Positions 1 through 5,030 of a stretch of DNA of 5,030 nucleotides are shown here, piece after piece. The translations under genes and the position numbers were made by a program. The notes beneath the pieces are model-generated. The model saw only the letters and a program-made list of their open reading frames with translations. It did no database searches and had not been told where the DNA came from. This DNA comes from Verrucomicrobiales bacterium (GTDB lineage Bacteria > Verrucomicrobiota > Verrucomicrobiia > Limisphaerales > UBA1096): the NCBI GenBank assembly GCA_002721375.1, contig PBKH01000053.1, positions 2,903 through 7,932 on the forward strand, read 5' to 3'. Each line of letters begins with the position of its first letter. Position 1 is the stretch's first letter.

Positions 1-3000
1 TCTGTGCCAACGATGCTGAAGCTGGAACCAGAGATAACTGCATCCGTTCCGGCTTCCTCCCCATTTACCAGCCACTTCACGTCTACCAATGGCGAGCCGG
101 TGAACTCTACGCTGAAGGTTGCCGTATCTCCTTCCTGTGTAGTGGCATCCTGAGGTTGTGAGGTGATCTCGATGGCTTGCGGGTCGCCGCTGCCAAAGCC
201 GCTCTGGAAATGGTTTGCAACCTGTTCCGCACTCAATGCCGAACTGTAGAAACTTGCGTCATCAATCACACCAGTGAAGCCCATACCGTTGCTTCCTGCC
301 GCATCGCCTACATGGGTGACGGCGTTGGTGTACAAGTTGCCAAGGGCCGCGTCGTCAGCATGGTTGTATAACAAGTGAATTCCGGATACTTGGCCAATCT
401 CTCGTCCGTTGAGGTAGCCGGTCAGGGTTCCTTCCAGTTCACCGCTGGGATCGCCGTCCATGACAAATACAACGTGGTATACTTTGTTGACTTCCACCCT
501 GGAACTCACAGCGGTTATATTTTCGTCTCCTTCCTGGTTCAGAGTGCCGCCCCACTGGGTTTCGGCCCGGTTCCAGGCCATCATGTAAAGGTTCGGTGCC
601 GCATCATCCTCGGTGCCGTGCAGGTAGATGTTCATGCCACGGGTTACGCCACCTGCTTCAAAGAGAATTCCAAATTCACCGGTTTCAGGAAGTTTTTCCG
701 CCTTGAACCAGAATTCATAGGTCCGCTCCTCCCAGGGACCATTGGTGACATTGATGTCGGGGTGATCGGCGAAGCGCACAGCCTGATCCTTCGAACCGTC
801 AAACCGTACGGCGGTTCCAACCCCGTTCGGGTAAAGGGCAGCAACACCCAGTTCAGGTCCGCCTATATATGTCGTGTCAGGGTTGCCGACTGCACCAACA
901 GCCTTATCACCTGAAACATCGTCTAACTCCACGGTGACCTTCGGCTTGTCCATCAAGATATCGACACGGCCCTTTGGAATGGTGAAGCTGTAACTGCGTA
1001 CCCGCGCAGTGCCATCGCTTTCGGTGTACGACAACTCCACGGTGTGGGTTCCCGCCGGGAAGTAGTCGCCATGGTCATAAATCGCAGAAATTCCGTCATC
1101 GGTGGACTGGGTGGCGAGAGATACGTCCTCACCGTTGAGTTTCATCTTCACCGTACTCTTGTCCACTGACAGGTCGGCATTTACGAAATCAACCTCGATG
1201 GTCTTGGAAATTTCACCCGCTCCAGGCGCAATACGGCTGATATAGGGCGCCGAGTCGCCTTTTCGATAGGCCTTGATTGCATTTGGGTTGTCGGGATCGT
1301 TGATCAGGATCATCTTTCCTTTTTTATCCACCGAAAAGAATTCGACGTTGGCTCCGCCACCGGCCTCGTACCATAGCAGTCGCACCGGGTAGAGGCCGTC
1401 CTCCTCGGCAACGATATTGAAAATTGAGCTGGCTGCTCCACGACCGCCGTCGAATTCACCGGCGATGACTCCCATGGCATCCTTGGCATTGGGGCCAAAT
1501 GAGAGTTTGAAGCCGTCGTCGCTGTTAACCCCAAGTGTATGAAGACCCTTGGACAACTCCAGATAGCCGAGTATTTCGGCCACAATGCCATCCGCACTTC
1601 CGCCCCAACCCGGGATCTGAGGGATTGCCTGGTCCTCGCCGAAGTTGCCGACTGCGGCTCCCTCGTCCTGATTCCAGTTGATTACGCCGTCGACATCGAC
1701 CGGCGAGATGCTCCAGCCCTCCCATGCGTCCGGATCGGCCTCATTCAAATAGGGTAGAGGATTATCATCTTCATCAAATTCGAACGGATTTATGAACAGA
1801 CCTGCAAGCTGTTTTTCAGCATTGGCAGTATTTGCGCCGTGAACGTTGTTTGGCCCATTGTTATCCAAACTCTGCGAGCTGATCTGGGTCACATTGGCAA
1901 TGAAGCCAGCTGAAGATTTATCGACAGAGGTGGACGCAAAGCTGGCTGGCAATCTTTTATAATTCACATTCACGGAGAACGTTAAGTCCTTGCTATAGCT
2001 GGTGCCTGCTGAATCTGAAAAGCTTAGTGACACCGTATGTTTGCTGTACGGGTCTGGGAGGGTGTCAAAGGCATACGAGATCGTGGTGATGGAACCCTCC
2101 TTACTGGTGGTGACGGATGCATCTTTTCCATTGACGATTGCCTTGATGCTCGCCGCGTCTAGTGTCAAACCAAAGTCTTCAATTTTTGCCTCGAATCCAT
2201 CCAATCCAAGGCCTGCTATAGAGGCTAGTTTCGGCGGGGTGGTTTCACCGTTGGCAGGTGAATAGCTTTCCTTGGCTTGCAGGGCGACTCTGCCTCCCTC
2301 TGGTGAGGTTACTTGTGGTGTGTTACCTGCCCGCGATGTGCTTATGGTGACTACGTCGTCCACGGCCAAGTCGCTAAGTAACGCGACAAACGTACCAGTT
2401 GATTCATTGTGGCCATTATTATTTCGTATGTAGTGTGCAACAGAGGTCGCTCCTGGGACAACATCGCCGTTGACTTCCACCGTGAACCGTGGATTGGGTC
2501 GCGAACCAGTGGAGAAGAGAGTGACATTGAATGTCAGCAGATAATTGCCGGCTTTCTTGATGACAATATTCTCTTCACTATCGCCATCATTACTGTAGGT
2601 GAGGTTGTCGATGATATCGAGGTTGGCTCCGTCACCGTCAAGTGCAAGGGCGGTCTTGCTGGCGGGATTTAAGTTTTCTCCAGCGACGGTTGTGGTAAAG
2701 CCGTCACTGAAAAGGCCGTCATTTCTGATTTTTTCTATAAAGATTGAGGCGGCCCTATTTGCCTGAACTTTAATTTCACCGGTCTGAGCTAATTGCTCGG
2801 TGGTTACTGTCAGGACCTGATCGGCTTCGGCTCGGATTATGCCTGAATAGTGGATTGAGGCATCCTTATGGTCGTTAGAATTTCTTATATAGCCCTGTTG
2901 GCCACGAGCACCATCAACAGGGAACTCATCCAGATTTAGAGTCAGCCCGACCGAACCACGGCCAACGTTGCCTCGAAGTGGGACATTTGCATAGACCATG

Positions 3001-3686
3001 TAGTTACCATCATCCTTGAAGGTGATTTCGGCGTTGCCATCGCTGTGCGTGTAGGCGCTTCCTTTTCTTGTGGATGTCCAGACCAACCCTTGATCGCCTA
3101 TGTCTGGTTCAACGTTCAGGTTGGCACCGGATTGAATTTCAGTCGCAGTTGCGGAAAACACATTGCGGTTTCCCTCAACGAGCTCGGCATAGAGGCTACA
3201 TGTTGCGATCCAGGATTCCAAATTATTCGCTGCCGTGGGGGTTGTCTTGACAGTGAGCACATCGTTGGCCTTTAGGGAGACCAGCACGGTGAAATGATCT
3301 GAAGAATCTCTGTGATTACCGGTTATGCGGATGTAACTCGATTCACCTAGCCCGGTAGGAACTGCGTTTCCATTGACCATCAAATCGGCGCGATGCGTGT
3401 TTCGTTGTGCGTTTACCGCGTATAAAGGAACAGTAACGGCCACCAGATAGTCACCATCTTTCAGGACAGTGAGGTCACCAGATGCGAGGTCGTGACTGAA
3501 TGCGGAGGGGTCGACCGAGGAATACTCGTTCCAGGCAATCACGCCGCCACCTTTGGCGCTGTTTCCGCCCTTGGTGTATTCATTGCCTTTTAATGAGGCA
3601 CCGTTCTTAACTGCTGCAATGGCTGATGTTGAAGCCACCAGGATTGCAGCTGCGACAGCAATTAACTTGTTTATGTTTTTCTTCAT
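1..3686 (-). CDS. Large secreted multidomain protein (jelly-roll x3, Ig-like, PA14-like, Ig-like, LamG, Ig-like), partial at C-terminus
   Basis: I read this frame codon by codon: it is open from the ATG at 3686 to the window edge, 1228 codons with no stop or frameshift. Visible layout: signal peptide 1-24; Gly/Ser/Lys-rich linker 25-47; three divergent beta-rich repeats at about 48-168, 190-320 and 345-473; Ig-like domain 486-572; PA14-like domain 625-790; second Ig-like domain 814-904; LamG/concanavalin-like domain 909-1165; start of a third Ig-like domain from 1172. These domains usually bind carbohydrate or protein and occur in exported adhesins or polysaccharide-associated proteins; no catalytic domain is visible, so an enzymatic part could only lie beyond the window. 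Only one cysteine (C163) is seen and the protein is rich in Asp/Glu. The start is supported by the signal peptide beginning at MKKN. No Shine-Dalgarno sequence precedes it. It lies 63 bases after the pseudopilin gene. Reading frame and export are secure; the exact function is unknown. Confidence 0.93.
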   Translation of the reverse strand, partial: MKKNINKLIAVAAAILVASTSAIAAVKNGASLKGNEYTKGGNSAKGGGVIAWNEYSSVDPSAFSHDLASGDLTVLKDGDYLVAVTVPLYAVNAQRNTHRADLMVNGNAVPTGLGESSYIRITGNHRDSSDHFTVLVSLKANDVLTVKTTPTAANNLESWIATCSLYAELVEGNRNVFSATATEIQSGANLNVEPDIGDQGLVWTSTRKGSAYTHSDGNAEITFKDDGNYMVYANVPLRGNVGRGSVGLTLNLDEFPVDGARGQQGYIRNSNDHKDASIHYSGIIRAEADQVLTVTTEQLAQTGEIKVQANRAASIFIEKIRNDGLFSDGFTTTVAGENLNPASKTALALDGDGANLDIIDNLTYSNDGDSEENIVIKKAGNYLLTFNVTLFSTGSRPNPRFTVEVNGDVVPGATSVAHYIRNNNGHNESTGTFVALLSDLAVDDVVTISTSRAGNTPQVTSPEGGRVALQAKESYSPANGETTPPKLASIAGLGLDGFEAKIEDFGLTLDAASIKAIVNGKDASVTTSKEGSITTISYAFDTLPDPYSKHTVSLSFSDSAGTSYSKDLTFSVNVNYKRLPASFASTSVDKSSAGFIANVTQISSQSLDNNGPNNVHGANTANAEKQLAGLFINPFEFDEDDNPLPYLNEADPDAWEGWSISPVDVDGVINWNQDEGAAVGNFGEDQAIPQIPGWGGSADGIVAEILGYLELSKGLHTLGVNSDDGFKLSFGPNAKDAMGVIAGEFDGGRGAASSIFNIVAEEDGLYPVRLLWYEAGGGANVEFFSVDKKGKMILINDPDNPNAIKAYRKGDSAPYISRIAPGAGEISKTIEVDFVNADLSVDKSTVKMKLNGEDVSLATQSTDDGISAIYDHGDYFPAGTHTVELSYTESDGTARVRSYSFTIPKGRVDILMDKPKVTVELDDVSGDKAVGAVGNPDTTYIGGPELGVAALYPNGVGTAVRFDGSKDQAVRFADHPDINVTNGPWEERTYEFWFKAEKLPETGEFGILFEAGGVTRGMNIYLHGTEDDAAPNLYMMAWNRAETQWGGTLNQEGDENITAVSSRVEVNKVYHVVFVMDGDPSGELEGTLTGYLNGREIGQVSGIHLLYNHADDAALGNLYTNAVTHVGDAAGSNGMGFTGVIDDASFYSSALSAEQVANHFQSGFGSGDPQAIEITSQPQDATTQEGDTATFSVEFTGSPLVDVKWLVNGEEAGTDAVISGSSFSIVGT
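3..173 (-). other. Start of a third Ig-like (I-set type) domain, cut by window edge
   Basis: Residues 1172-1228 begin I-E-I-T-S-Q-P-Q and continue with QEGDTATFSVEFTGSP (1184-1199) and VKWLVNG (1203-1209). This is the usual bacterial Ig pattern 'x-x-x-P-x-x-x-x-x-x-E-G-x-x-x-x-F-x-V-x-x-x-G-x-P-x-x-x-x-x-W', with Phe where eukaryotic members have the first disulfide cysteine and W1205 as the core tryptophan. More copies or a sorting signal may follow beyond the window. Confidence 0.75.
192..962 (-). other. LamG / concanavalin-like domain (residues ~909-1165)
   Basis: The opening 'AVRFDGSKDQAVRF' (960-973) and TYEFWFKAEKLP (989-1000) match the first strands of bacterial LamG_3-type jelly-rolls. 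The central part has NLYMMAWN, VYHVVFVMDG (1069-1078) and GYLNGREIG (1090-1098). The end is the family signature GFTGVIDDASFYSSALS (1136-1152), followed by the helix AEQVANHFQSG. These domains bind carbohydrates or matrix components. Of all parts of this protein, this is the most confidently recognised. Confidence 0.88.
975..1247 (-). repeat. Ig-like beta-sandwich domain B (residues ~814-904)
   Basis: Begins APYISRIAPG after the PA14-like domain, with KLNGEDVSL (849-857), FPAGTHTVELSY (876-887) and a closing RSYSFTIP strand. It repeats the plan of domain A: leading 'h-x-x-I-x-P/A-G', an 'h-N-G-x-D-h-S' hairpin, 'H-T-V-x-L-S' and a final 'F-x-V/I' strand. It links the PA14-like and LamG domains. 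Confidence 0.6.
1317..1814 (-). other. PA14-like domain of the exoprotein (residues ~625-790)
   Basis: Two signatures are visible: a strand LHTLGVNSDDGFKLSFG (715-731), matching the 'sDDG-x-x-L' core of PA14/GLEYA-type domains, and later DGLYPVRLLWYEAGGGANVEF (763-783), matching the 'G-x-Y-x-h-x-h-x-Y-x-x-x-x-G-x-A-x-h' end strands. An upstream segment with INWNQDEG (669-676) and an acidic FDEDDNP stretch precede them. PA14 domains are beta-barrel modules that often bind glycans; that this one does so is inference. Confidence 0.78.
1971..2231 (-). repeat. Ig-like beta-sandwich domain A (residues ~486-572)
   Basis: This domain separates the jelly-roll repeats from the PA14-like part. It starts with PPKLASIAG, has an IVNGKDASV hairpin (517-525), a HTVSLSFSDSAG strand pair (550-561) and ends in a T-F-S-V strand. 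It aligns with domain B (residues 814-904) through the same hairpin and 'HTV-x-L-S' elements. Such bacterial Ig-like or Fn3-like modules usually act as spacers or protein-contact domains. Confidence 0.6.
2268..2654 (-). repeat. Jelly-roll-like repeat unit 3 (residues ~345-473)
   Basis: Third copy. Landmarks are AGNYLLTFNVTL (379-390), VNGDVVP (405-411), YIR (419-421) followed by H426, and DDVVTIST (443-450). The offset from unit 2 is 153-154 residues. The three copies are clearly related in protein but show no obvious nucleotide repeat, so the duplication is old. Confidence 0.75.
2727..3119 (-). repeat. Jelly-roll-like repeat unit 2 (residues ~190-320)
   Basis: Second copy. Matching landmarks are DGNYMVYANVPL (226-237), YIR (266-268) with H273 at the same spacing as in unit 1, and DQVLTVTT (289-296). 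The unit 1 to unit 2 offset is 147-149 residues at all three landmarks. The VNG of units 1 and 3 is replaced here by a LNLDEFPV segment. It ends with an extra strand, ASIFIEKI (313-320). Confidence 0.75.
3183..3545 (-). repeat. Jelly-roll-like repeat unit 1 (residues ~48-168)
   Basis: First of three related protein repeats. Landmarks are the strand DGDYLVAVTVPL (77-88), VNG (104-106), YIR (118-120) followed by H125, and NDVLTVKT (141-148). The alternating hydrophobic pattern and the 'G-x-Y-x-hydrophobic' strand resemble C1q/TNF-like beta-sandwich domains; the fold assignment is inference, while the similarity to units 2 and 3 is seen directly. It contains C163, the only cysteine in the visible protein. 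Confidence 0.75.
3615..3686 (-). other. Sec-type signal peptide of the large exoprotein
   Basis: Residues 1-24 have a basic start (M-K-K-N-I-N-K-L), a hydrophobic core rich in Ala, Ile, Leu and Val (residues 9-18) and an A-I-A signal peptidase I motif at 22-24, so cleavage before A25 is predicted. There is no lipobox cysteine, so this is not a lipoprotein signal. It directs the multidomain protein across the inner membrane. Confidence 0.88.
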
Positions 3687-3749
3687 GAGGTTGTTAGTTT
3701 TTTGGTTTGTTATAAGTTTGGATAAATTGATTTAAAAAGTGAGTAATGT
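3687..3749 (-). promoter_or_regulatory. Spacer and leader of the exoprotein gene
   Basis: 63 AT-rich bases between the pseudopilin stop and the exoprotein ATG. There is no GC-rich hairpin with a T-run, so I see no terminator and readthrough is plausible. No purine-rich Shine-Dalgarno sequence is present; instead the leader carries CAAACCAA (3702-3709) and AACAACC (3689-3695), two bases from the ATG, both also found before the pseudopilin gene. A TATAAC hexamer (3709-3714) could be a -10 element but has no good -35. A perfect A/T palindrome TAAATtgATTTA lies at 3723-3734. Confidence 0.4.
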
Positions 3750-4598
3750 TTATTGGTGTTCGGGATAGCCGGCCATCCACTTTGGCCAATTCATCTTTCG
3801 ACTTGTGTCAAATGTACGGTGCCATTTGAGTCGCCATAGTTGTTTGATGGGGACGTGCCTCACTGAGTGATCCATGAATACGCCCTGAATGCCGCCGTTG
3901 TGCCGGTCAAATGCGAAATGCTTCATTTCATGTCCGGCTCCCTGCCAATCGCCGTTGTAATTACCCGGCATGAATTTATTGGCGCCACCATGGTGTGGTC
4001 CACCGCCTCTCCACATCATGTCCATAAACATTGGGATATTGTGAAGATCATGTCCTGCAGGGTTAATCGTGCGCCAGTGCCAATCTTTTTTGCGACCTTG
4101 TATGTCACGTGGCGCGTTGTAGAGCCAGTTGTTGTTGCCGTAACTCGCACGTGTGGGAATGCGCTGGCCCGAGATACCGCCGTGTTTAAAGGAAGCATTC
4201 CAGCTGCCGATCGCATCCCACTGATCCCGATTGTACTTATCAACCGGTTTTAATTTGTAGTTTGGTGAGCGGTCGCTTCGGGCCTGTGTTGCTGTCGGGC
4301 ATAACAGGATGTCCTGTTGACGCCAGAATTTTTCTAGGGACGCAACCCACTCGCCGCGCCACCAACCGCTCATGTTCCTGACATCGATACCTTTACTAAA
4401 GTAGCCCTCGTTGTCGTCGGTATAATATTGCCAGACCAGCCCCCATTGCTTGAGATTGCTGATGCATACCGTTTGAACGCCTTTTGCCTTTGCCTTGGCT
4501 AATGCAGGAAGAAGCAAAGATGCTAGTATTGCAATAATTGCAATGACCACTAGAAGCTCAATAAGAGTAAACGCACTCTTAAGGCGTGTTTTCATCAT
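3750..4598 (-). CDS. Prepilin/pseudopilin-like protein with N-terminal cleavage/methylation domain
   Basis: A complete 282-residue protein. Its short basic leader MMKTRLKSA is followed by [20 protein letters not shown]: the prepilin peptidase site falls between A9 and F10, F10 is the residue to be methylated and E14 is the conserved +5 glutamate. The -1 residue is Ala, not the usual Gly. The hydrophobic helix (about 10-32) leads into [10 protein letters not shown] and a globular domain with C45 in '[11 protein letters not shown]' and C100 in 'DILLCPT', a likely disulfide pair. The tail [17 protein letters not shown] (233-249) and [12 protein letters not shown] (252-263) match prepilin-like families of the PVC group. 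Such proteins sit in the inner membrane and, after processing by a PilD-type peptidase, join a type II secretion pseudopilus or pilus-like fibre. It contains 17 tryptophans. The start may be M1 (4598) or M2 (4595); neither has a Shine-Dalgarno sequence. It precedes the exoprotein gene by 63 bases. Its exact partner system is not visible. Confidence 0.92.
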   Translation of the reverse strand: MMKTRLKSAFTLIELLVVIAIIAILASLLLPALAKAKAKGVQTVCISNLKQWGLVWQYYTDDNEGYFSKGIDVRNMSGWWRGEWVASLEKFWRQQDILLCPTATQARSDRSPNYKLKPVDKYNRDQWDAIGSWNASFKHGGISGQRIPTRASYGNNNWLYNAPRDIQGRKKDWHWRTINPAGHDLHNIPMFMDMMWRGGGPHHGGANKFMPGNYNGDWQGAGHEMKHFAFDRHNGGIQGVFMDHSVRHVPIKQLWRLKWHRTFDTSRKMNWPKWMAGYPEHQ

Positions 4599-4693
4599 CG
4601 GTTGTTGGTTTGGAGACGAATTAAGGCTTAATTTTGAGCCAAAATCGATTCGTGTTGCAGAAATGTTACAAAAAAAACTGGGCGTGTCTAATC

Positions 4694-4719
4694 AAAAAAA
4701 AAACCATTTTATTCAATGA
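4694..4719 (-). terminator. Possible A/T hairpin followed by a T10 run
   Basis: On the minus strand CATT-GAATAA-AATG (with a flanking T-G pair) is followed directly by ten T residues. The T-run is what an intrinsic terminator needs, but the stem is only 4-5 pairs and mostly A-T, so it would be weak. It could end transcription from the epimerase gene or attenuate a transcript starting further upstream. Confidence 0.22.
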
Positions 4720-4747
4720 AATTATCAGTATCCTGTATTATAGACAA

Positions 4748-4764
4748 AGGCGAATACCCCACCT
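4748..4764 (-). terminator. Possible weak terminator hairpin after the epimerase gene
   Basis: On the minus strand AGGTG and CGCCT can pair (one G-U) around a 7-base loop, 27 bases after the epimerase stop, followed by TTGTCTATAAT. It is the only GC-rich stem in an AT-rich spacer, but the stem is short and the following T-tract poor. It overlaps the possible -35 element of the pseudopilin promoter. Confidence 0.25.
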
Positions 4765-4791
4765 ATCCATAGCAAAAAGTAAAATTTTTTT

Positions 4792-5030
4792 TTAATTCAG
4801 TAATCGAATTCCCAGTCCTGGTTCGCTGGAGTAAGTCAAATGGCCTTGGTCTAGTTGCACACCATCGGCGGCATCCTTGGACAGAAGTACAGCGCCGTCG
4901 AGATCGGCGTAGTCGAGCAGCGGAGCCAGTTGAGCAGCAGCGGATATGCCGACAGAACTTTCTGTCATACAGCCGACCATCACCTTTAGGCCGTGTTCAC
5001 GGGCGGCGGCGATCATTCGCCGGGCAGGGG
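4792..5030 (-). CDS. Dipeptide epimerase (L-Ala-D/L-Glu epimerase-like, enolase superfamily), C-terminal part
   Basis: The frame is open from the window edge (first full codon at 5026-5028) to a TAA at 4792-4794, giving the last 78 residues of a protein that usually has about 320-370. It shows GLKVMVGCMTESSVGISAAA and DYADLDG, then a tail ending PGLGIRL. 'G-x-M-x-E-S' followed by 'A-A-x-L-A' is the last barrel strand and helix of the muconate lactonizing enzyme subgroup. The D-L-D just after it corresponds to the DxD pair that, in characterised L-Ala-D/L-Glu epimerases, binds the amino group of the dipeptide. These cytoplasmic Mg-dependent enzymes epimerise L-Ala-D-Glu released from murein, for peptidoglycan recycling. 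The catalytic lysines and metal ligands lie upstream, outside the window, so the exact dipeptide specificity cannot be judged. The coding sequence looks more GC-rich than the two downstream genes. Confidence 0.85.
   Translation of the reverse strand, partial: PARRMIAAAREHGLKVMVGCMTESSVGISAAAQLAPLLDYADLDGAVLLSKDAADGVQLDQGHLTYSSEPGLGIRLLN

Larger units (their letters stand above)
4599..4791 (-). promoter_or_regulatory. AT-rich intergenic region upstream of the pseudopilin gene
   Basis: 193 bases without a credible gene. On the minus strand a perfect TATAAT lies at 4737-4742 without a good -35; alternatively TTGTCT (4742-4747) and GATAAT (4721-4726) are separated by 15 bases, short of the preferred 17. 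Runs of T on the minus strand lie at 4694-4703 (10) and 4670-4677 (8), and a run of A at 4785-4793. The leader next to the start contains CAAACCAA (4605-4612) and AACAACC (4600-4606). A promoter for the pseudopilin gene is expected here, but the exact element is uncertain. Confidence 0.4.

Noticed and set aside
177..371. Other small plus- and minus-strand frames within 1-3686 (for example 177-371, 644-847, 1310-1597, 1539-1757, 2002-2265, 2409-2672, 3045-3275)
   Set aside because: All lie inside the continuous exoprotein frame and have composition typical of shadow frames.
375..914. Plus-strand open frame of 179 codons
   Set aside because: Antisense to the LamG part of the exoprotein, whose minus-strand frame matches a known domain. 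Its translation shows no recognisable motif and it has no ribosome site.
1..3686. Possibility that the large gene is broken by a frameshift or is several genes
   Set aside because: Every codon from the ATG to the window edge was read in one frame without a stop, and the domain boundaries run on smoothly.
3867..4253. Plus-strand open frame of 128 codons
   Set aside because: Antisense to the well-recognised pseudopilin gene; no family resemblance in its translation.
4495..4719. Plus-strand frame spanning the pseudopilin start and the spacer
   Set aside because: Antisense to the prepilin signal at its beginning, and its end is low-complexity translation of A-runs (K-K-N); no ribosome site.
1..5030. 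Search for a defence system, mobile element, CRISPR array, tRNA or riboswitch
   Set aside because: No transposase or integrase, no direct DNA repeats with spacers, no tRNA-like cloverleaf and no conserved riboswitch core were seen; the window is explained by the three genes and short AT-rich spacers.

Overview
The window holds three genes, all on the minus strand, so the order of transcription runs from high to low coordinates. First comes the 3' end of a dipeptide epimerase gene (enolase superfamily, 4792-5030, cut by the window edge). Next is a complete prepilin/pseudopilin-like gene (3750-4598). Last is a very large secreted multidomain protein (1-3686, still open at the window edge, 1228 complete codons visible). 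No RNA gene, insertion sequence, CRISPR array or phage gene is visible. All plus-strand open frames are shadows of these genes.

The likely source is a member of the Verrucomicrobiota or a related PVC-group lineage (inference). Three things point there. The pseudopilin has the [16 protein letters not shown] helix, a '[10 protein letters not shown]' segment and an 'H-x9-DG'-like tail typical of prepilin-like families expanded in Planctomycetes, Verrucomicrobia and Lentisphaerae. The exoprotein combines PA14-like, LamG-like and Ig-like domains, a common architecture there. Neither gene with a visible start has a Shine-Dalgarno sequence. Genus or species cannot be told from this window.

Region by region: 4792-5030 is the C-terminal 78 residues of an L-Ala-D/L-Glu-type epimerase (murein peptide recycling). 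4599-4791 is an AT-rich 193-base spacer with a small hairpin, homopolymeric tracts and weak promoter-like elements. 3750-4598 encodes the pseudopilin, with a prepilin peptidase site, one N-terminal hydrophobic helix and a Trp/His-rich globular domain. 3687-3749 is a 63-base AT-rich spacer without a convincing terminator. 1-3686 encodes an exported protein made of a signal peptide, three divergent jelly-roll-like repeats of about 150 residues, an Ig-like domain, a PA14-like domain, a second related Ig-like domain, a LamG/concanavalin-like domain and the start of a third Ig-like domain.

The pseudopilin and exoprotein could be one transcription unit: same strand, a short gap, and a shared start-proximal leader motif. 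Together they suggest a cell-surface or secreted adhesive/carbohydrate-binding module next to a type II secretion/type IV pilus-like component (inference). The epimerase is probably a separate unit. I see no defence system or wholly new system. The points most worth a second look are the triplicated jelly-roll unit and the shared non-Shine-Dalgarno leader.
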